Shown: positions 16,341 to 27,788, counted from the first letter of the stretch. The stretch: DNA of 55,900 bases from Anaerotruncus sp. (GCA_021770005.1 JAETRV010000016.1:1-55900); one strand, 5' to 3'. Numbers and translations are program-made. The notes: a model not told the origin generated them from the letters alone.

Positions 16341-16855
16341 AAGGAGGAACTCCAATTCGTAAGATTCCACAATTACATGTCGGTATGCGCAACCTAAAAA
16401 CCGCATTGGCAATTTTTATCTGTCTGCTGCTCTATCAGTTTCTTCCGGGCGATCCGTCGTTTGCGTGCATTGCGGCGGTGATTGCGATGCAGCCCACGAT
16501 TGAGGATTCTCTGCTTTCGGGAATTAACCGGATCATCGGTACAGTGATTGGCGGCATTTTTGGGGCGTTGTTTGTCCTTCTGGACAGGCGTTACCACAAC
16601 TCTGACTTTCTACATCTCCTGCTGGTAGCGGCAGTTGTCACCCTGCTTATTATGCTCTGCAATATCATCGGAAAAAATGGGGCCACTGTGATGGGCTGTG
16701 TCACCTATCTGGTGATCGTGCTCTCCACTGCGGTGGGGAATCCCTGGCTCTATGCCTTGGGCAGGACATTCAATAATGCGGTCGGAATCGCGGTGGCGGT
16801 CGGGATTAACCTCGCGATCCGCCCACCGGCCCGGGCTGAGCAGCCGGAAAAATAA
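16337..16855 (+). CDS. FUSC/aromatic-acid-exporter-like small membrane protein
   Basis: A hydrophobic protein with about four to six transmembrane segments and the family stretches GMRNLKTALAIFICL, AAVIAMQPTIEDS and GGIFGALFV, as in the N-terminal half of ArAE/FUSC exporters. It is short (about 172 residues) and lacks the cytosolic C-terminal domain. The start is uncertain. ATG 16337 overlaps the previous stop but has no ribosome site, whereas AAAGGAGG at 16340-16347 is perfectly spaced for an in-frame ATT at 16355; ATG 16385 is also in frame. Confidence 0.75.
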   Translation: MKGGTPIRKIPQLHVGMRNLKTALAIFICLLLYQFLPGDPSFACIAAVIAMQPTIEDSLLSGINRIIGTVIGGIFGALFVLLDRRYHNSDFLHLLLVAAVVTLLIMLCNIIGKNGATVMGCVTYLVIVLSTAVGNPWLYALGRTFNNAVGIAVAVGINLAIRPPARAEQPEK

Positions 16856-16861
16856 AAGTAT

Positions 16862-16895
16862 AATCGCCCAATGCACACTTGTGCATTGGGCGATT
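16862..16895. terminator. Bidirectional terminator between the FUSC-like gene and gyrA
   Basis: AATCGCCCAATGCACA and TGTGCATTGGGCGATT form a perfect 16-bp stem with a 2-nt nominal loop, between convergent genes. Confidence 0.85.
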
Positions 16896-16911
16896 GTTCT
16901 GCTCCTGGCGG

Positions 16912-19467
16912 TTATTCTTCCATTTCAGATTCAGGTTCCGGCTGTGCCTCATCTTCCGATTCCTCGGAACCGGGTTCCCCGGACTCCTCCTCAATTTCTT
17001 CATCCTTCGGGGTGCGCGCCAATGTAACCACCCGGCTATCCTGTGCGACCCGCATAACACGTACACCGCCGCCATACCGCGACTGCACAGCGATTTCGCC
17101 GACCGGAATCCGGATAATCACCCCATCATCGGTAATCATGATGATGTCATCATCCTCATCCACCATCTTGACCCCTGCAACCATGCCGTTTTTCTCGACA
17201 TAATAGTTGCGGATTCCTTTGCCTCCACGGGATTGCAGACGGTATTGGCCGATTTCGCTTCTGCGTCCCAAGCCATTTTCCGAGACAGTGAGGACCAATG
17301 CGCCGTCCCTTACTCGGGCCATCCCAATGACCTCATCCCCTTCATCGAGGGTAATCGCCTTGACCCCGCGCGCTGTACGGGAAAGCGGCCGCGCATCCTG
17401 CTCGTTGAACCGGATCGCCATGCCCTGACGGGTCGCGACAATCAGCTCACTGTTTCCGTCGGTGAGGCGGACCCAAGCGAGCTCGTCATCCTCATCCAGG
17501 CCGATTGCAATCAGGCCGCCCTTGCGCACGTTTCTATACTGGGAAAGCGGCGTCCGCTTGATGATCCCCTTGCGGGTGACCATCACCAGGAACTGGCCCT
17601 CATCAAATTCGCTGACCTTGATCATCGAAGTGACCTTTTCATCCGTATCGACCTGAAGCAGATTGACAATGTTGGTGCCGCGGGAGGTGCGGGAACCTTC
17701 CCCGACCTCATACCCTTTCAGCCGGAAACAGCGCCCTTTGCTGGTGAAGAACATGACATAGTCATGGGTCGAGCAGACAAACAGCTCCTCGACAAAATCT
17801 TCCTCACGCCGGGTCATGCCCGAGATGCCGCGTCCGCCGCGCCGCTGGGTCTTGTAAGAATCCATCAGCTGGCGTTTGAGATAGCCGAAGTGGGTGAGGG
17901 TAATTACACAGTCCTCAACCGGGATCAGGTCCTCAATATCCACCTCACCGCTGACCGACACAATCTCGGTCCGGCGCTCGTCGGCATATTTATCCCGCAT
18001 CACCGAAAGTTCGTCCTTGACGATCTGCATCACCTTTCCATAGTCCGCGAGGATATCCTCATAGCCTGCCACCCGGTCGATCAATGCGGCAAGCTCCTCT
18101 TCAATCTTGATCTGCTCCATACCGGACAACCGGCCGAGCTGCATGGCAACAATCGCCGACGCCTGTATATCGGTGATCCCAAACCGGGCGATCAGGTTGA
18201 CCTTGGAATCGTTGGAATCTTTTGAATGGCGAATGATCGAGATGACCTCATCGGTGTGGTCACAGACCAGTTTTAAGCCTTCCAGCACATGCTCCCGCTC
18301 TTTTGCCTTGCGCAGATCATATTTGACACGGCGGGTGACAACCTCGCCCTGGAAGTCGATGTAATGGGCCAGCATCTCCTTGAGCGGCATGACCTTCGGC
18401 ACCCCGTCGACCAGTGCAAGCATAATCACGCCAACGGTATCCTGCATCTGGCTATAGGTGTAGAGCTGGTTGAGCACCACCTGTGCGTTCGCATCCCGCT
18501 TCAGCTCGATCACGATACGCATGCCATCCCGGTCGGACTCGTCCCGCAGATCGGAAATCTGCTCGATCCGCTTGGTCTTGACCAGCTCGGCAATGTGTTC
18601 GATCAAGCGCGCCTTGTTCACCATGTAGGGGATTTCGGTCACGACGATCCGTTCCCGCCCGGCGCTCATCTCCTCGATCTCCGCGCGGGCACGCAGCATC
18701 AGCCTAGCCCGGCCGGTCGCGTATGCCGCCCGGATGCCTGCCCGGCCCATAATGACGCCGCCGGTGGGGAAGTCCGGCCCCTTGATGTGCTGCATCAGGT
18801 CATCAAGCCCTGCATCCGGGTTGTCGATCAACAGATTGACCGCATCGATCACCTCGCCAAGGTTGTGAGGCGGGATGTTGGTTGCCATCCCGACCGCGAT
18901 GCCCGTTGAGCCGTTGACCAGCAGGTTTGGGAAACGGGAGGGGAGGACTACCGGTTCTTTCAGACGGTCATCATAGTTATTGGTAAAATTCACCGTGTCC
19001 TTGTCGATGTCGGTCAGCATCGAAAGGGACATCCGGCTCATCCGGCTTTCGGTGTAACGGTAGGCAGCCGGCGGGTCACCATCAACCGAGCCGAAGTTGC
19101 CGTGTCCATCGACCAGCGGATAGCGCATCGAAAAATCCTGCGCCAGACGCACCATTGCATCATAGACCGACGCGTCCCCATGCGGATGGTACCGGCCAAG
19201 CACTGATCCGACTGTATCCGCACATTTGCGGTACGCCTTATCAGGGGTAAGGCCGTTTTCATGCAGGGTGTAGAGGATCCGCCGGTGGACCGGCTTGAGC
19301 CCGTCGCGCACATCTGGAAGCGCGCGGCTGACAATGACCGACATCGAATAGTCGAGGAAAGATTTCTTCATCTCGCTTTCGATATCCACCTGTTGTATCC
19401 GTTGTTCGACAATGTCCGGGACAAACAGCGCGTCCTTTTCGTTGTCGTTTCCTCTCTCTTTGCTCAT
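16912..19467 (-). CDS. gyrA: DNA gyrase subunit A
   Basis: The 851-residue breakage-rejoining subunit of gyrase. The N-terminal domain includes the catalytic Tyr region (AYRYTESRM) and the quinolone pocket [17 protein letters not shown]; the C-terminal part has the six-blade beta-pinwheel, including a QRRGGRGI-type GyrA box, and ends in an acidic tail. In the quinolone pocket Ala replaces the usual Ser (E. coli 83) and the next residue is Ser, as in mycobacteria; Asp87 is kept. AGGAGA lies 8 nt before the ATG. A repeat cluster separates it from gyrB's operon. Confidence 0.97.
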   Translation of the reverse strand: MSKERGNDNEKDALFVPDIVEQRIQQVDIESEMKKSFLDYSMSVIVSRALPDVRDGLKPVHRRILYTLHENGLTPDKAYRKCADTVGSVLGRYHPHGDASVYDAMVRLAQDFSMRYPLVDGHGNFGSVDGDPPAAYRYTESRMSRMSLSMLTDIDKDTVNFTNNYDDRLKEPVVLPSRFPNLLVNGSTGIAVGMATNIPPHNLGEVIDAVNLLIDNPDAGLDDLMQHIKGPDFPTGGVIMGRAGIRAAYATGRARLMLRARAEIEEMSAGRERIVVTEIPYMVNKARLIEHIAELVKTKRIEQISDLRDESDRDGMRIVIELKRDANAQVVLNQLYTYSQMQDTVGVIMLALVDGVPKVMPLKEMLAHYIDFQGEVVTRRVKYDLRKAKEREHVLEGLKLVCDHTDEVISIIRHSKDSNDSKVNLIARFGITDIQASAIVAMQLGRLSGMEQIKIEEELAALIDRVAGYEDILADYGKVMQIVKDELSVMRDKYADERRTEIVSVSGEVDIEDLIPVEDCVITLTHFGYLKRQLMDSYKTQRRGGRGISGMTRREEDFVEELFVCSTHDYVMFFTSKGRCFRLKGYEVGEGSRTSRGTNIVNLLQVDTDEKVTSMIKVSEFDEGQFLVMVTRKGIIKRTPLSQYRNVRKGGLIAIGLDEDDELAWVRLTDGNSELIVATRQGMAIRFNEQDARPLSRTARGVKAITLDEGDEVIGMARVRDGALVLTVSENGLGRRSEIGQYRLQSRGGKGIRNYYVEKNGMVAGVKMVDEDDDIIMITDDGVIIRIPVGEIAVQSRYGGGVRVMRVAQDSRVVTLARTPKDEEIEEESGEPGSEESEDEAQPEPESEMEE

Positions 19468-19511
19468 GTATTCATCTCCTGTTCCGATCTGCTGGTTTCA
19501 AAACAACCGTC

Positions 19512-19819
19512 CGGCAGGGGCGCTGCCCCTCGACCCCGCCACCTTTGAAAAGGTGGACGAAACTTTTAGTTTAAGAGCCTGTTTAAAATCGAAAAGCTTT
19601 ACTCAATTTTTCTCGAAAAATTGCGGGGTTGAGGGGCAGCGCCCCCGCCGCCGCGCGCACGCGGCGGAATACCTTATCCTGTGAAGCGCATTTTTCGGGT
19701 GAATTGCCGCCTATGGGCGGCAAGAGGGGGCTTTTTGCAAGTGAAAAAGCCCCCTGCAAAAAATTCTGAACAGGCTCTTATAAAAAAGACTGCGATTTTG
19801 ATATTTCAAACAGCCCCTA
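19512..19819. mobile_element. Repeat cluster: module B, full large element, and small-element end
   Basis: Module B (GGGGCGCTGCCCC, CCACCTTTGAAAAGGTGG) occupies 19512-19566. The complete large element 19571-19781 runs from TTAAGAGCCTGTTTAAAATC to TTCTGAACAGGCTCTTA, with GGGGCAGCGCCCC, CGCCGCGCGCACGCGGCG, TTGCCGCCTATGGGCGGCAA and GGGGGCTTTTTGCAAGTGAAAAAGCCCCC hairpins in order. A small-element end (ATATTTCAAACAGCCCCTA) reaches 19819 and supplies the stop codon of the ycxB-like gene. The last hairpin probably terminates the gyrB operon. Confidence 0.85.
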
Positions 19820-20503
19820 GCTGACTACCTGATGCGGCTTTTCAAAATTTTTGCAGACCTCATCCAAAAGTGCGTTAAGCGCGCCCGCTTGGTTTAGGAT
19901 CTCCTGTTTCGGAATCAGCAGGCACCGCTTTTCATCCAGCATAATCATATAGAGGTTCTCGCTGGTTTTGACCGCCTGGATATTATGCCAGAAGGTCTCC
20001 GCCTGCTGATCCCCCACATGCTCGATAAACCGGTTGGGATAAAAATCCACCGTGATTTCGCTGCGCAGATAGGAGACCCTTTCATACTGTTTTTTCAGCA
20101 TCTTGCGCAGGGCCTTTTCATAGAAAAACCGGTAGTAGCAAAGCCCATAGATACCCGACCCGATTAACACTGCGACGATAAACCAGGAAAGCCCATTCAT
20201 AGGGATCCGCATAAACCAGAGTGCGGCCAGATAGATGATCCCGAATGCCAGCTGGATGGAACCCAATAGGATGGTCCGCTTCCTTCCCTTTTCGATTGAT
20301 TCCCTGCCCATAATCATCTGGAATGTGACATATTCCTCAAACGGGATGTGGTAGGTAAGGGTGAACAGCTTTGCCAGCCGCTGTTCTGTTTCCTGTATCT
20401 CGGAAACCTCCACATCCCCTGCGGCTGCTTCGTCAAGCAGTTCCTGCATCATCTCTTCGGAGGTATCGCTCACAATCTCGGTGTCAAAATCCTGCTCGCT
20501 CAT
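19817..20503 (-). CDS. YcxB-like family membrane protein
   Basis: A 228-residue protein with an acidic N-terminus, two adjacent transmembrane segments (about 78-100 and 105-127) and a C-terminal YcxB-type domain: FHxNxF-like VDFYPNRFIEH, then FWHNIQAVKTSENLYMIML and LLIPKQ. The family is widespread in Firmicutes without known function. AAGGAGG precedes the ATG and the gene begins 12 bp after gyrB, so it is in the gyrB operon. Its TAG stop codon is the first triplet of a small-element terminal repeat. Confidence 0.75.
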   Translation of the reverse strand: MSEQDFDTEIVSDTSEEMMQELLDEAAAGDVEVSEIQETEQRLAKLFTLTYHIPFEEYVTFQMIMGRESIEKGRKRTILLGSIQLAFGIIYLAALWFMRIPMNGLSWFIVAVLIGSGIYGLCYYRFFYEKALRKMLKKQYERVSYLRSEITVDFYPNRFIEHVGDQQAETFWHNIQAVKTSENLYMIMLDEKRCLLIPKQEILNQAGALNALLDEVCKNFEKPHQVVS

Positions 20504-20515
20504 CTGTTCGCCTCC

Positions 20516-22480
<1,965 letters not shown>

Positions 22481-22756
22481 TTACCGGCTGATATTCGCGA
22501 TGTCATCAATAAATCCCGCTCGCTTTTTGAGCGTTGCGGAAGAAATTTGCGTAATATAGACTATCTGCTTCCCTTTCCAAGCGCAGATGACAAATGATTT
22601 CGGCAGTTCATAGGAGACATTGCATACCCTGCCTTCTTTTTCTGCCTGTGTCAGAAATTCTTTGGTCAGCTTGGATATTGAGGTATTTTCCAAATCGAAG
22701 ATGCCTATGACTTCCCTGGAACGCACTACCGTATCCTGCCCGAGATGTAGATACAT
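22481..22756 (-). CDS. remB: Extracellular matrix regulator RemB-like (DUF370 family)
   Basis: A 91-residue protein beginning MYLHLGQDTVV, matching RemB/YaaB, which lies between recF and gyrB in Bacillus as it does here. In B. subtilis RemA/RemB act in biofilm-matrix control; RemA is a DNA-binding protein, while RemB's mode of action is less clear. The small size and position support the call more than any catalytic motif. AAGGAGG lies upstream. The role in a Clostridium-type cell is unknown. Confidence 0.85.
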   Translation of the reverse strand: MYLHLGQDTVVRSREVIGIFDLENTSISKLTKEFLTQAEKEGRVCNVSYELPKSFVICAWKGKQIVYITQISSATLKKRAGFIDDIANISR

Positions 22757-22764
22757 GCTTTCCT

Positions 22765-22865
22765 CCTTGCGAGGGGCGGGGGCTCTGCCCCTCGACCCCG
22801 CGATTTTTTGTAAAAAATCGAGTAAAACTTTAGGTTTTTAATAGGCTTTGAGAGCTACGCGAGGC
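22765..22865. repeat. Truncated large-element copy between recF and remB
   Basis: On the minus strand the order GCTCTCAAAGCC, AAAGTTTTACTCGATTTTTT, AAAATCGCGGGGTCGAGGGG and GCAGAGCCCCCGCC reproduces the left part of the large element. The insertion splits the otherwise compact recF-remB junction. Confidence 0.7.
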
Positions 22866-22883
22866 GGAAATTGGTGATAATCA

Positions 22884-23993
22884 TCAATAGTTCCGGTAGG
22901 ATATGACCTCTCCGTTTTGGATGCGCGCCCCAATCCCTCTTCCGAGTGTTTTAAAATAGGCCTTATCACAACAGGTCATGATAAGCTGCCGGTCCCGCAG
23001 ATGATTGAGCAGATAATCCCGGCGGGAGACATCCAGCTCGCTCATCACATCGTCAAGCAACACCACCGGATATTCTCCAATAGTTTCTCGGATCAGCTCA
23101 CATTCCGCCAGTTTGAGCGCAAGTACACAACTGCGCTGCTGCCCTTGTGACCCATAAGAACGCGCGCTCTTTCCATTGAGGGTGATTTCGATGTCGTCCC
23201 GATGTGGGCCGCAGATGGTGACCCGCGCTTTTACATCCTCACTGCGTTGGTTTTGCAGACGGTTGAGCAGCTGCTGCTCAATCTCCGGAATCCCCAGCGC
23301 GGGATTGCAGGGCAGGGAGGAGACATATTGAAAATCCAGCGTTTCCCGTTCCCGTGAAATTCCTGCATAGACCTCCTGTGCAAACGGCTTGAGCCGTTCC
23401 AGAAAGCTTGCCCTTGTCTTAATCACCACCGCTGCAAAGGATGCAAGGCGTTCGTCCCAGATATCCAGCGTATCAAACAGGCTGGTTTCATACGCAATGT
23501 CTTTTAAAAGGCGGTTGCGCTGATCGAGAACGCGCGCATACTGATTGAGGATGTGAACATACTTTGGTTTGATCTGACAGATCGAGGTATCAATAAACCG
23601 GCGCTTCTCCTGTGGGCCGTTTTTAATCAGGGTGAGATGTGCAGGGGAGAACACCACCGCACAAAAATGCCCCGCAAGTTCTGCGGCCGACCGGAGTGGT
23701 ATCTCATTGAGCGAAGCGCTGCGCCTGTTTTCTACTGTAATCATTGCCTGCTGTTCCCGTCCGGCGCCAAAGAAATCCAATTCCAGCGCCGCCTGTGGGC
23801 AGTCAAACCGGACCATCTGGCTATCTTTTGCGCCGCGAAAACTCTTTGCGCCGGTGAACAGCCAGACCGCTTCAATAAAATTGGTTTTTCCCTGTCCGTT
23901 GTCCCCATAGATGATGTTCGCGTTTTCACAAAGTTCCAGCTCCATCGAACGGATGTTGCGGAAATCACAGAGCTTGATCCGGTTTACCCTCAC
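22884..23993 (-). CDS. recF: DNA recombination/repair protein RecF
   Basis: ABC-type ATPase that loads RecA at gaps with RecO and RecR. Walker A is YGDNGQGKTNF (about 30-40), the signature is SYGSQGQQRS, and Walker B is VVLLDDVMSELD. The 369-residue length is standard. The start is GTG at 23993, exactly adjacent to the yaaA stop codon, so translation is coupled. The gene order dnaN-yaaA-recF-remB-gyrB is the Firmicute norm. Confidence 0.96.
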   Translation of the reverse strand: MRVNRIKLCDFRNIRSMELELCENANIIYGDNGQGKTNFIEAVWLFTGAKSFRGAKDSQMVRFDCPQAALELDFFGAGREQQAMITVENRRSASLNEIPLRSAAELAGHFCAVVFSPAHLTLIKNGPQEKRRFIDTSICQIKPKYVHILNQYARVLDQRNRLLKDIAYETSLFDTLDIWDERLASFAAVVIKTRASFLERLKPFAQEVYAGISRERETLDFQYVSSLPCNPALGIPEIEQQLLNRLQNQRSEDVKARVTICGPHRDDIEITLNGKSARSYGSQGQQRSCVLALKLAECELIRETIGEYPVVLLDDVMSELDVSRRDYLLNHLRDRQLIMTCCDKAYFKTLGRGIGARIQNGEVISYRNY

Positions 23994-24209
23994 TTAAACG
24001 ACCTCGATCTCTTTCTCGCCGATCTGCACCCGGTCCCCACGGCGGATTTTTTTGCCGCGCATTTTACACGGTTCCCCATTTACCTGTACCTGTCCCGAGG
24101 CCACCAGTTCTTTTCCCTGCCCGCCGGTTTCTACCGCTCCCGCATATTTCAGCAGTGCGTCCAGCTTGATATAATCGGTGTGAATCTCTGTTTTGATCTT
24201 TTGTTCCAT
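23994..24209 (-). CDS. yaaA: S4-domain RNA-binding protein YaaA
   Basis: A 71-residue S4-fold protein whose core ([36 protein letters not shown]) matches the small YaaA protein found between dnaN and recF in Firmicutes, implicated in ribosome assembly. The start is ATG 24209, preceded by AAAGGAAAAAAG. The same frame stays open upstream to 24476, but that part is translated dispersed repeat, not protein. The stop abuts the recF GTG. Confidence 0.9.
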   Translation of the reverse strand: MEQKIKTEIHTDYIKLDALLKYAGAVETGGQGKELVASGQVQVNGEPCKMRGKKIRRGDRVQIGEKEIEVV

Positions 24210-24227
24210 CTTTTTTCCTTTATATTC

Positions 24228-24533
24228 ATGAAAGGTTTCGTCCACCTTTTCAAAGGCGGCGGTTTCCACTGCAAGCAACAGCGAAGCGTTTTGAGCGCAG
24301 TCGTCGAAGGCGGCTCTTGGCGCGAGAAAAACGCGGAATGTTTTATCTTGAGAAGCGCCAAACCGCTTACAAGCGGTTTGGCAAGAGGAAGGGTGATACT
24401 GGCGGGGAAACACGAAAGCGAGCCGAATCCATGAGGCGAAGAGAGTGCGGCCCGCAGGCCGCCTTTCGGAGCGCAACCGCCGTAGGCGGCTCTTAGCGCG
24501 GAGATTCGTGGTTCCCCGTCCAGCAGCTTGTTC
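24228..24533. repeat. Repeat modules filling the dnaN-yaaA gap
   Basis: It holds a reverse copy of module B (CGTCCACCTTTTCAAAGG), two copies of the GC-rich module (near 24264-24330 and 24465-24530, each with AGCGAAGCG or GGAGCGCAACCG and AAGGCGGCTCTT or TAGGCGGCTCTT), an AAACCGCTTACAAGCGGTTT palindrome, and GATTCGTGGTTCCCCGTCC as seen at 4556-4574. No gene is supported here. Confidence 0.75.
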
Positions 24534-25640
24534 TCAGGAATCGGACTTCAGCCGCACCGGAAGCACCAGGAAGGTAAAACTGTCCCCCTCAACTGGCATC
24601 AGCTTCAGTGGGGAGAGCGGGCCGTTGAGTATCAGCTGTATCTCATCCCCTTCGGATGCTTTTAGCGCGTCAAGCATATACCGGCTGTTGAACCCAATCT
24701 CAACATCCGCGCCTTCCTGTTTGCAAGGAATCTCATCATACGCCTTGCCGATTGCGGTTGAACAGGAGATCCGGATCATCCCTTCTTGGAAGTAAAGCCG
24801 CAGAGGGCTTTTGATGTTGTCTGAAATCAGCAGGGAGGAACGGTCGATCGAACCGATCAGTTCCCGGGTGTTGATCCGGACAGTTGTCTGCGACCCGTTC
24901 GGGATCGCTGCCTTATAATCGAGGAACTCCCCTTCCAGCAGACGGGATATGACATGATAGCTCCCGATTTGGAAGATGATATGCCGCTTGGAGACGGTTA
25001 GCTCTACCTCGGTATCCTCTTCTTTCAGCAGCTTGGCAACCTCTGAAAGGGACTTTCCCGGTACAATGAACAACAAATCTTCCTGATAGCTGATTGGTTC
25101 CTTGCGCATCGCCAGCCGGTAGCCGTCAACCGATACCACATACAGCTCACCGCCTCGGATATCGAAGAGGGAGCCGGTATGGACCGGTTTGCTGTCGCTT
25201 GTTGAAACGGCAAAGAGGGTCTGCCCGATCATATTTTTTAGGGTGCGCTGGGGCAGACAGAGGCCGGTTGTCTGCGAGATAGAGGGAAGCTCGGGGAACT
25301 CGGATGCCGGAATCCCAAGGATGGTATATTCGGTGACATCCCCTTTTACAACTGTCAGCATTTTTTCGTCTGTTTTGATGCTGACCTGTTCGCTTGGCAT
25401 TCTGCGGATCATATCAAGGAATAGCTTTGCAGGTAGAACAATCTCCCCTTGTTCCCGGATGTCCGCTTCGATTTCGGTGGTGATCGCGAGTTCAAGGTCA
25501 TAACCGGTTAGGGAGATGGTTCCCGTGGTTGTTTTAAGTAGGATCCCTTCGAGCGCTGCAAGGGTATTTCTGGAAGACACTGCGCGGGATACGTTTGAAA
25601 CAGCTTCTACCAGTAGTTGTTTGTTGCAGATGATATGCAT
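24534..25640 (-). CDS. dnaN: DNA polymerase III beta subunit (sliding clamp)
   Basis: Processivity clamp of the replicative polymerase, 368 residues, made of three repeated clamp domains. The ATG at 25640 (MHIICNKQLL) is set by GGAGGT 7 nt upstream, so an in-frame ATG at 25655 is rejected. The C-terminal PVRL core is extended by a few residues. It follows dnaA after a gap of about 370 bp that holds DnaA-box-like repeats. Confidence 0.97.
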   Translation of the reverse strand: MHIICNKQLLVEAVSNVSRAVSSRNTLAALEGILLKTTTGTISLTGYDLELAITTEIEADIREQGEIVLPAKLFLDMIRRMPSEQVSIKTDEKMLTVVKGDVTEYTILGIPASEFPELPSISQTTGLCLPQRTLKNMIGQTLFAVSTSDSKPVHTGSLFDIRGGELYVVSVDGYRLAMRKEPISYQEDLLFIVPGKSLSEVAKLLKEEDTEVELTVSKRHIIFQIGSYHVISRLLEGEFLDYKAAIPNGSQTTVRINTRELIGSIDRSSLLISDNIKSPLRLYFQEGMIRISCSTAIGKAYDEIPCKQEGADVEIGFNSRYMLDALKASEGDEIQLILNGPLSPLKLMPVEGDSFTFLVLPVRLKSDS

Positions 25641-26012
25641 AGAAACGACCTCCATTTATCGTTTGCTTTAGGTTTGCAGTTTCCACAGGTATGGGATGAG
25701 GCAGTTTGCTATTAGGATAGATAGAATAAAAGTAGCAGTAGTAGTAGAGAGGATGGAAATGTGAAAAAACCTGCAAACCCGCATGAAAAGCGGGTTGATG
25801 TATAAAGATACAAAAAAGGGCGGAGTGAAAAAATTGTGAAAAGAGAAAGGAGAATCTGATTTTTTCACTTGCCTGTTGGAAAATGGGCTGGAAAGTAGAA
25901 AAAAAGTGGAAAACTCGGTGGAAAATGTTGAAGAGTACTTTTCCAATCCACAAAATCCACATGTTGTGAATTGTGAAAAGTGGAAAACCTGGGGAAAGCG
26001 TGGAAAACTTGG
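25641..26012. other. dnaA-dnaN intergenic region with DnaA-box-like cluster (oriC part)
   Basis: The gap is AT- and purine-rich and holds repeated TTTTCCAC/GTGGAAAA motifs: 25905-25913, 25917-25925, 25979-25987 and 25999-26007 on one strand, with TCCACA at 25679-25687, 25945-25952 and 25953-25961 on the other. Each differs from TTATCCACA by about two bases. In a bipartite Firmicute origin this gap is one of the two DnaA-box clusters. The hairpin AACCCGC...GCGGGTT lies near 25777-25796. The dnaN promoter should also be here, but I cannot fix it. Confidence 0.6.
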
Positions 26013-27338
26013 TTAACTGTCCCGGATATTTTTGATAATATCCTCGACCGTTTCTTTGTAACGTAAGTCGTTTGCCATGTTTTTTTCGACCTGTTGGGTT
26101 GCGTAGACTACGGTACTGTGGTCCCGTCCTCCGAATTCTTCCCCGATCATCGACATCGACATCTGGGTAATCTCCCGCACAATATACATCGAAATTTGAC
26201 GCGCGGAGGAAATTTGTGCGTTCCGTTTGGTTGAGCGGATATCCTGTGGGCTGATCCCATAGGTGCGGCCGACTTCCGCGATGATCCGTTCGACCGTCAC
26301 CGGTACTGGCTGGCTGTCGTTCAGGATATCCCGGATCGCATTTTGTGCAATCACGATCGAAGGGCTGGTTCCCTGAAGCAGCTTATAGGCTTTCAGCTTT
26401 TTGACCGCGCCCTCCAGCTGGCGGATGTTGGTTTTGAGCCGGTTTGCGATATATTCGGAAACATCGTCGGGAACGTTGATATCCATTAGCTGCGCCTTTC
26501 GGCGGATGATCGCGATCCGGGTTTCAAAATCAGGCGTTTGGATATCTGCGAGGAGCCCCCATTCAAACCGGGTACGCAGACGGTCTTCCAATGTTTTAAT
26601 CTCTTTTGGTGGACGGTCGGATGCAAGCACAATCTGTTTGTTCGATTCGTATAGGGTGTTGAAGGTGTGGAAGAATTCCTCCTGCGTGCTTTCCTTGCCG
26701 CCAATGAACTGGATATCGTCCACCAGAAGGACGTCTGCCTGCCGGTATTTTTCCCGGAATTGTGGGGTTGTATGGTCCTGAATCGACTCGATCATCTCGT
26801 TGGCAAACTCGTCGCCTTTGACATAGATGATGGTGTAGTCGGGGCGGTTTTTGCGGATTTCGCTGCGGATTGCGTAGAGCAGGTGCGTCTTACCCAGCCC
26901 GGACGCCCCATAGATAAAGAGTGGGTTATAGGCGTTGGCAGGGTTTGCGGCGACCGCCAAAGATGCCGCATGTGCAAATTTGTTGGAGGAGCCAACGATA
27001 AAGGTATCGAAGGTGAAGTCATATTCCCCGCCGATTGCGAAGCCATCCGGATCGACAGAGGGGGATGGTTCTACAGGGGGGGGCGGTGCGGGTTGATCGC
27101 AGGTGATCTCCACATCGACCACAAATCCGAGCACCTCTTCAAATGCATTTTTCAGGATGGTGGTATACTTTTCCTTCACAATATTCATTTTGAATTCGGA
27201 GTTTACCTTGAGATAGGCAGTCGATCCGTCCAGGCGCAGAGGGACGATATCCTTCAGCCAGAGGCTGAACGCCACTTCGGACATCTTGCCCTTGCAGTTT
27301 TCCAATACAAGGGTAAATAGGTCGGCAAATGATTCCAT
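26013..27338 (-). CDS. dnaA: Chromosomal replication initiator DnaA
   Basis: AAA+ initiator of 441 residues. Walker A is GASGLGKTHL, Walker B LLVDDIQF, and the DNA-binding signature of domain IV is GRDHSTVVYA. Domain I (about 1-80) is followed by a proline-rich linker. I start at ATG 27338 (MESFADLF), preceded by AAAGGAG at 9 nt; the frame extends further upstream but without a ribosome site. Replication genes run leftward from here and the rpmH side rightward. Confidence 0.98.
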   Translation of the reverse strand: MESFADLFTLVLENCKGKMSEVAFSLWLKDIVPLRLDGSTAYLKVNSEFKMNIVKEKYTTILKNAFEEVLGFVVDVEITCDQPAPPPPVEPSPSVDPDGFAIGGEYDFTFDTFIVGSSNKFAHAASLAVAANPANAYNPLFIYGASGLGKTHLLYAIRSEIRKNRPDYTIIYVKGDEFANEMIESIQDHTTPQFREKYRQADVLLVDDIQFIGGKESTQEEFFHTFNTLYESNKQIVLASDRPPKEIKTLEDRLRTRFEWGLLADIQTPDFETRIAIIRRKAQLMDINVPDDVSEYIANRLKTNIRQLEGAVKKLKAYKLLQGTSPSIVIAQNAIRDILNDSQPVPVTVERIIAEVGRTYGISPQDIRSTKRNAQISSARQISMYIVREITQMSMSMIGEEFGGRDHSTVVYATQQVEKNMANDLRYKETVEDIIKNIRDS

Positions 27339-27660
27339 GTATGCAGCTCCTTTGGTGGATAACAGGTGAAATCCGGAGAAAAAGCCGGTGGAGAGAATGG
27401 TTTTCCACGAATTTTCCCCGGATTCGGTAACTCCGATATTGTACCACAAATCCGGGAAAGTTTCAAGTATTCAACAGTCTATGTTGATATAATTATATAA
27501 TAGTATGCCACCTCTTTTTTCCCCGCACACACCAACAACTAAAAGATGTTTTAAAACCACAGATTGTGTGATCTTGATTTGCAGCGAAAATTTTACTTGG
27601 GTTTCAAAAATGGCGGGGCCGGGAGCAGAACCTTTGTTGCCTACGCGTGTAGCGAAAAAG
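27339..27660. other. dnaA upstream region, candidate oriC part
   Basis: It contains GGTGGATAA at 27354-27362 (one mismatch from a DnaA box on the minus strand), TTTTCCACG near 27402, an inverted repeat TCAACA-N5-TGTTGA (27471-27487) and a very AT-rich stretch GATATAATTATATAATAG (27486-27503) that could serve as unwinding site and as -10 for dnaA (TATAAT, minus strand, 27492-27497). Divergent gene direction flips exactly here. Confidence 0.55.
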
Positions 27661-27662
27661 GC

Positions 27663-27692
27663 TTGACAAAACCGCCTAAAATGGGTTATAAT
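27663..27692 (+). promoter_or_regulatory. Sigma-A promoter of rpmH operon
   Basis: TTGACA (27663-27668), 18-bp spacer and TATAAT (27687-27692): both boxes are perfect. It lies about 97 bp before the rpmH start. Confidence 0.9.
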
Positions 27693-27788
27693 GCTAATCT
27701 GCAAGGTATAAAAGGATCAGTGTATCCGTGTCAGCAGATCTGTTCCATTATATGGAATTTAGTGACCACGATGAGAGGGGGGTTAAGA

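Noticed and set aside
16879-18225. 448-residue plus-strand open frame
   Set aside because: Antisense of gyrA; His/Asp/Asn-rich shadow composition.
24210-24476. N-terminal extension of YaaA
   Set aside because: It translates repeat modules in the dnaN-yaaA gap; the 71-residue product matches the family.
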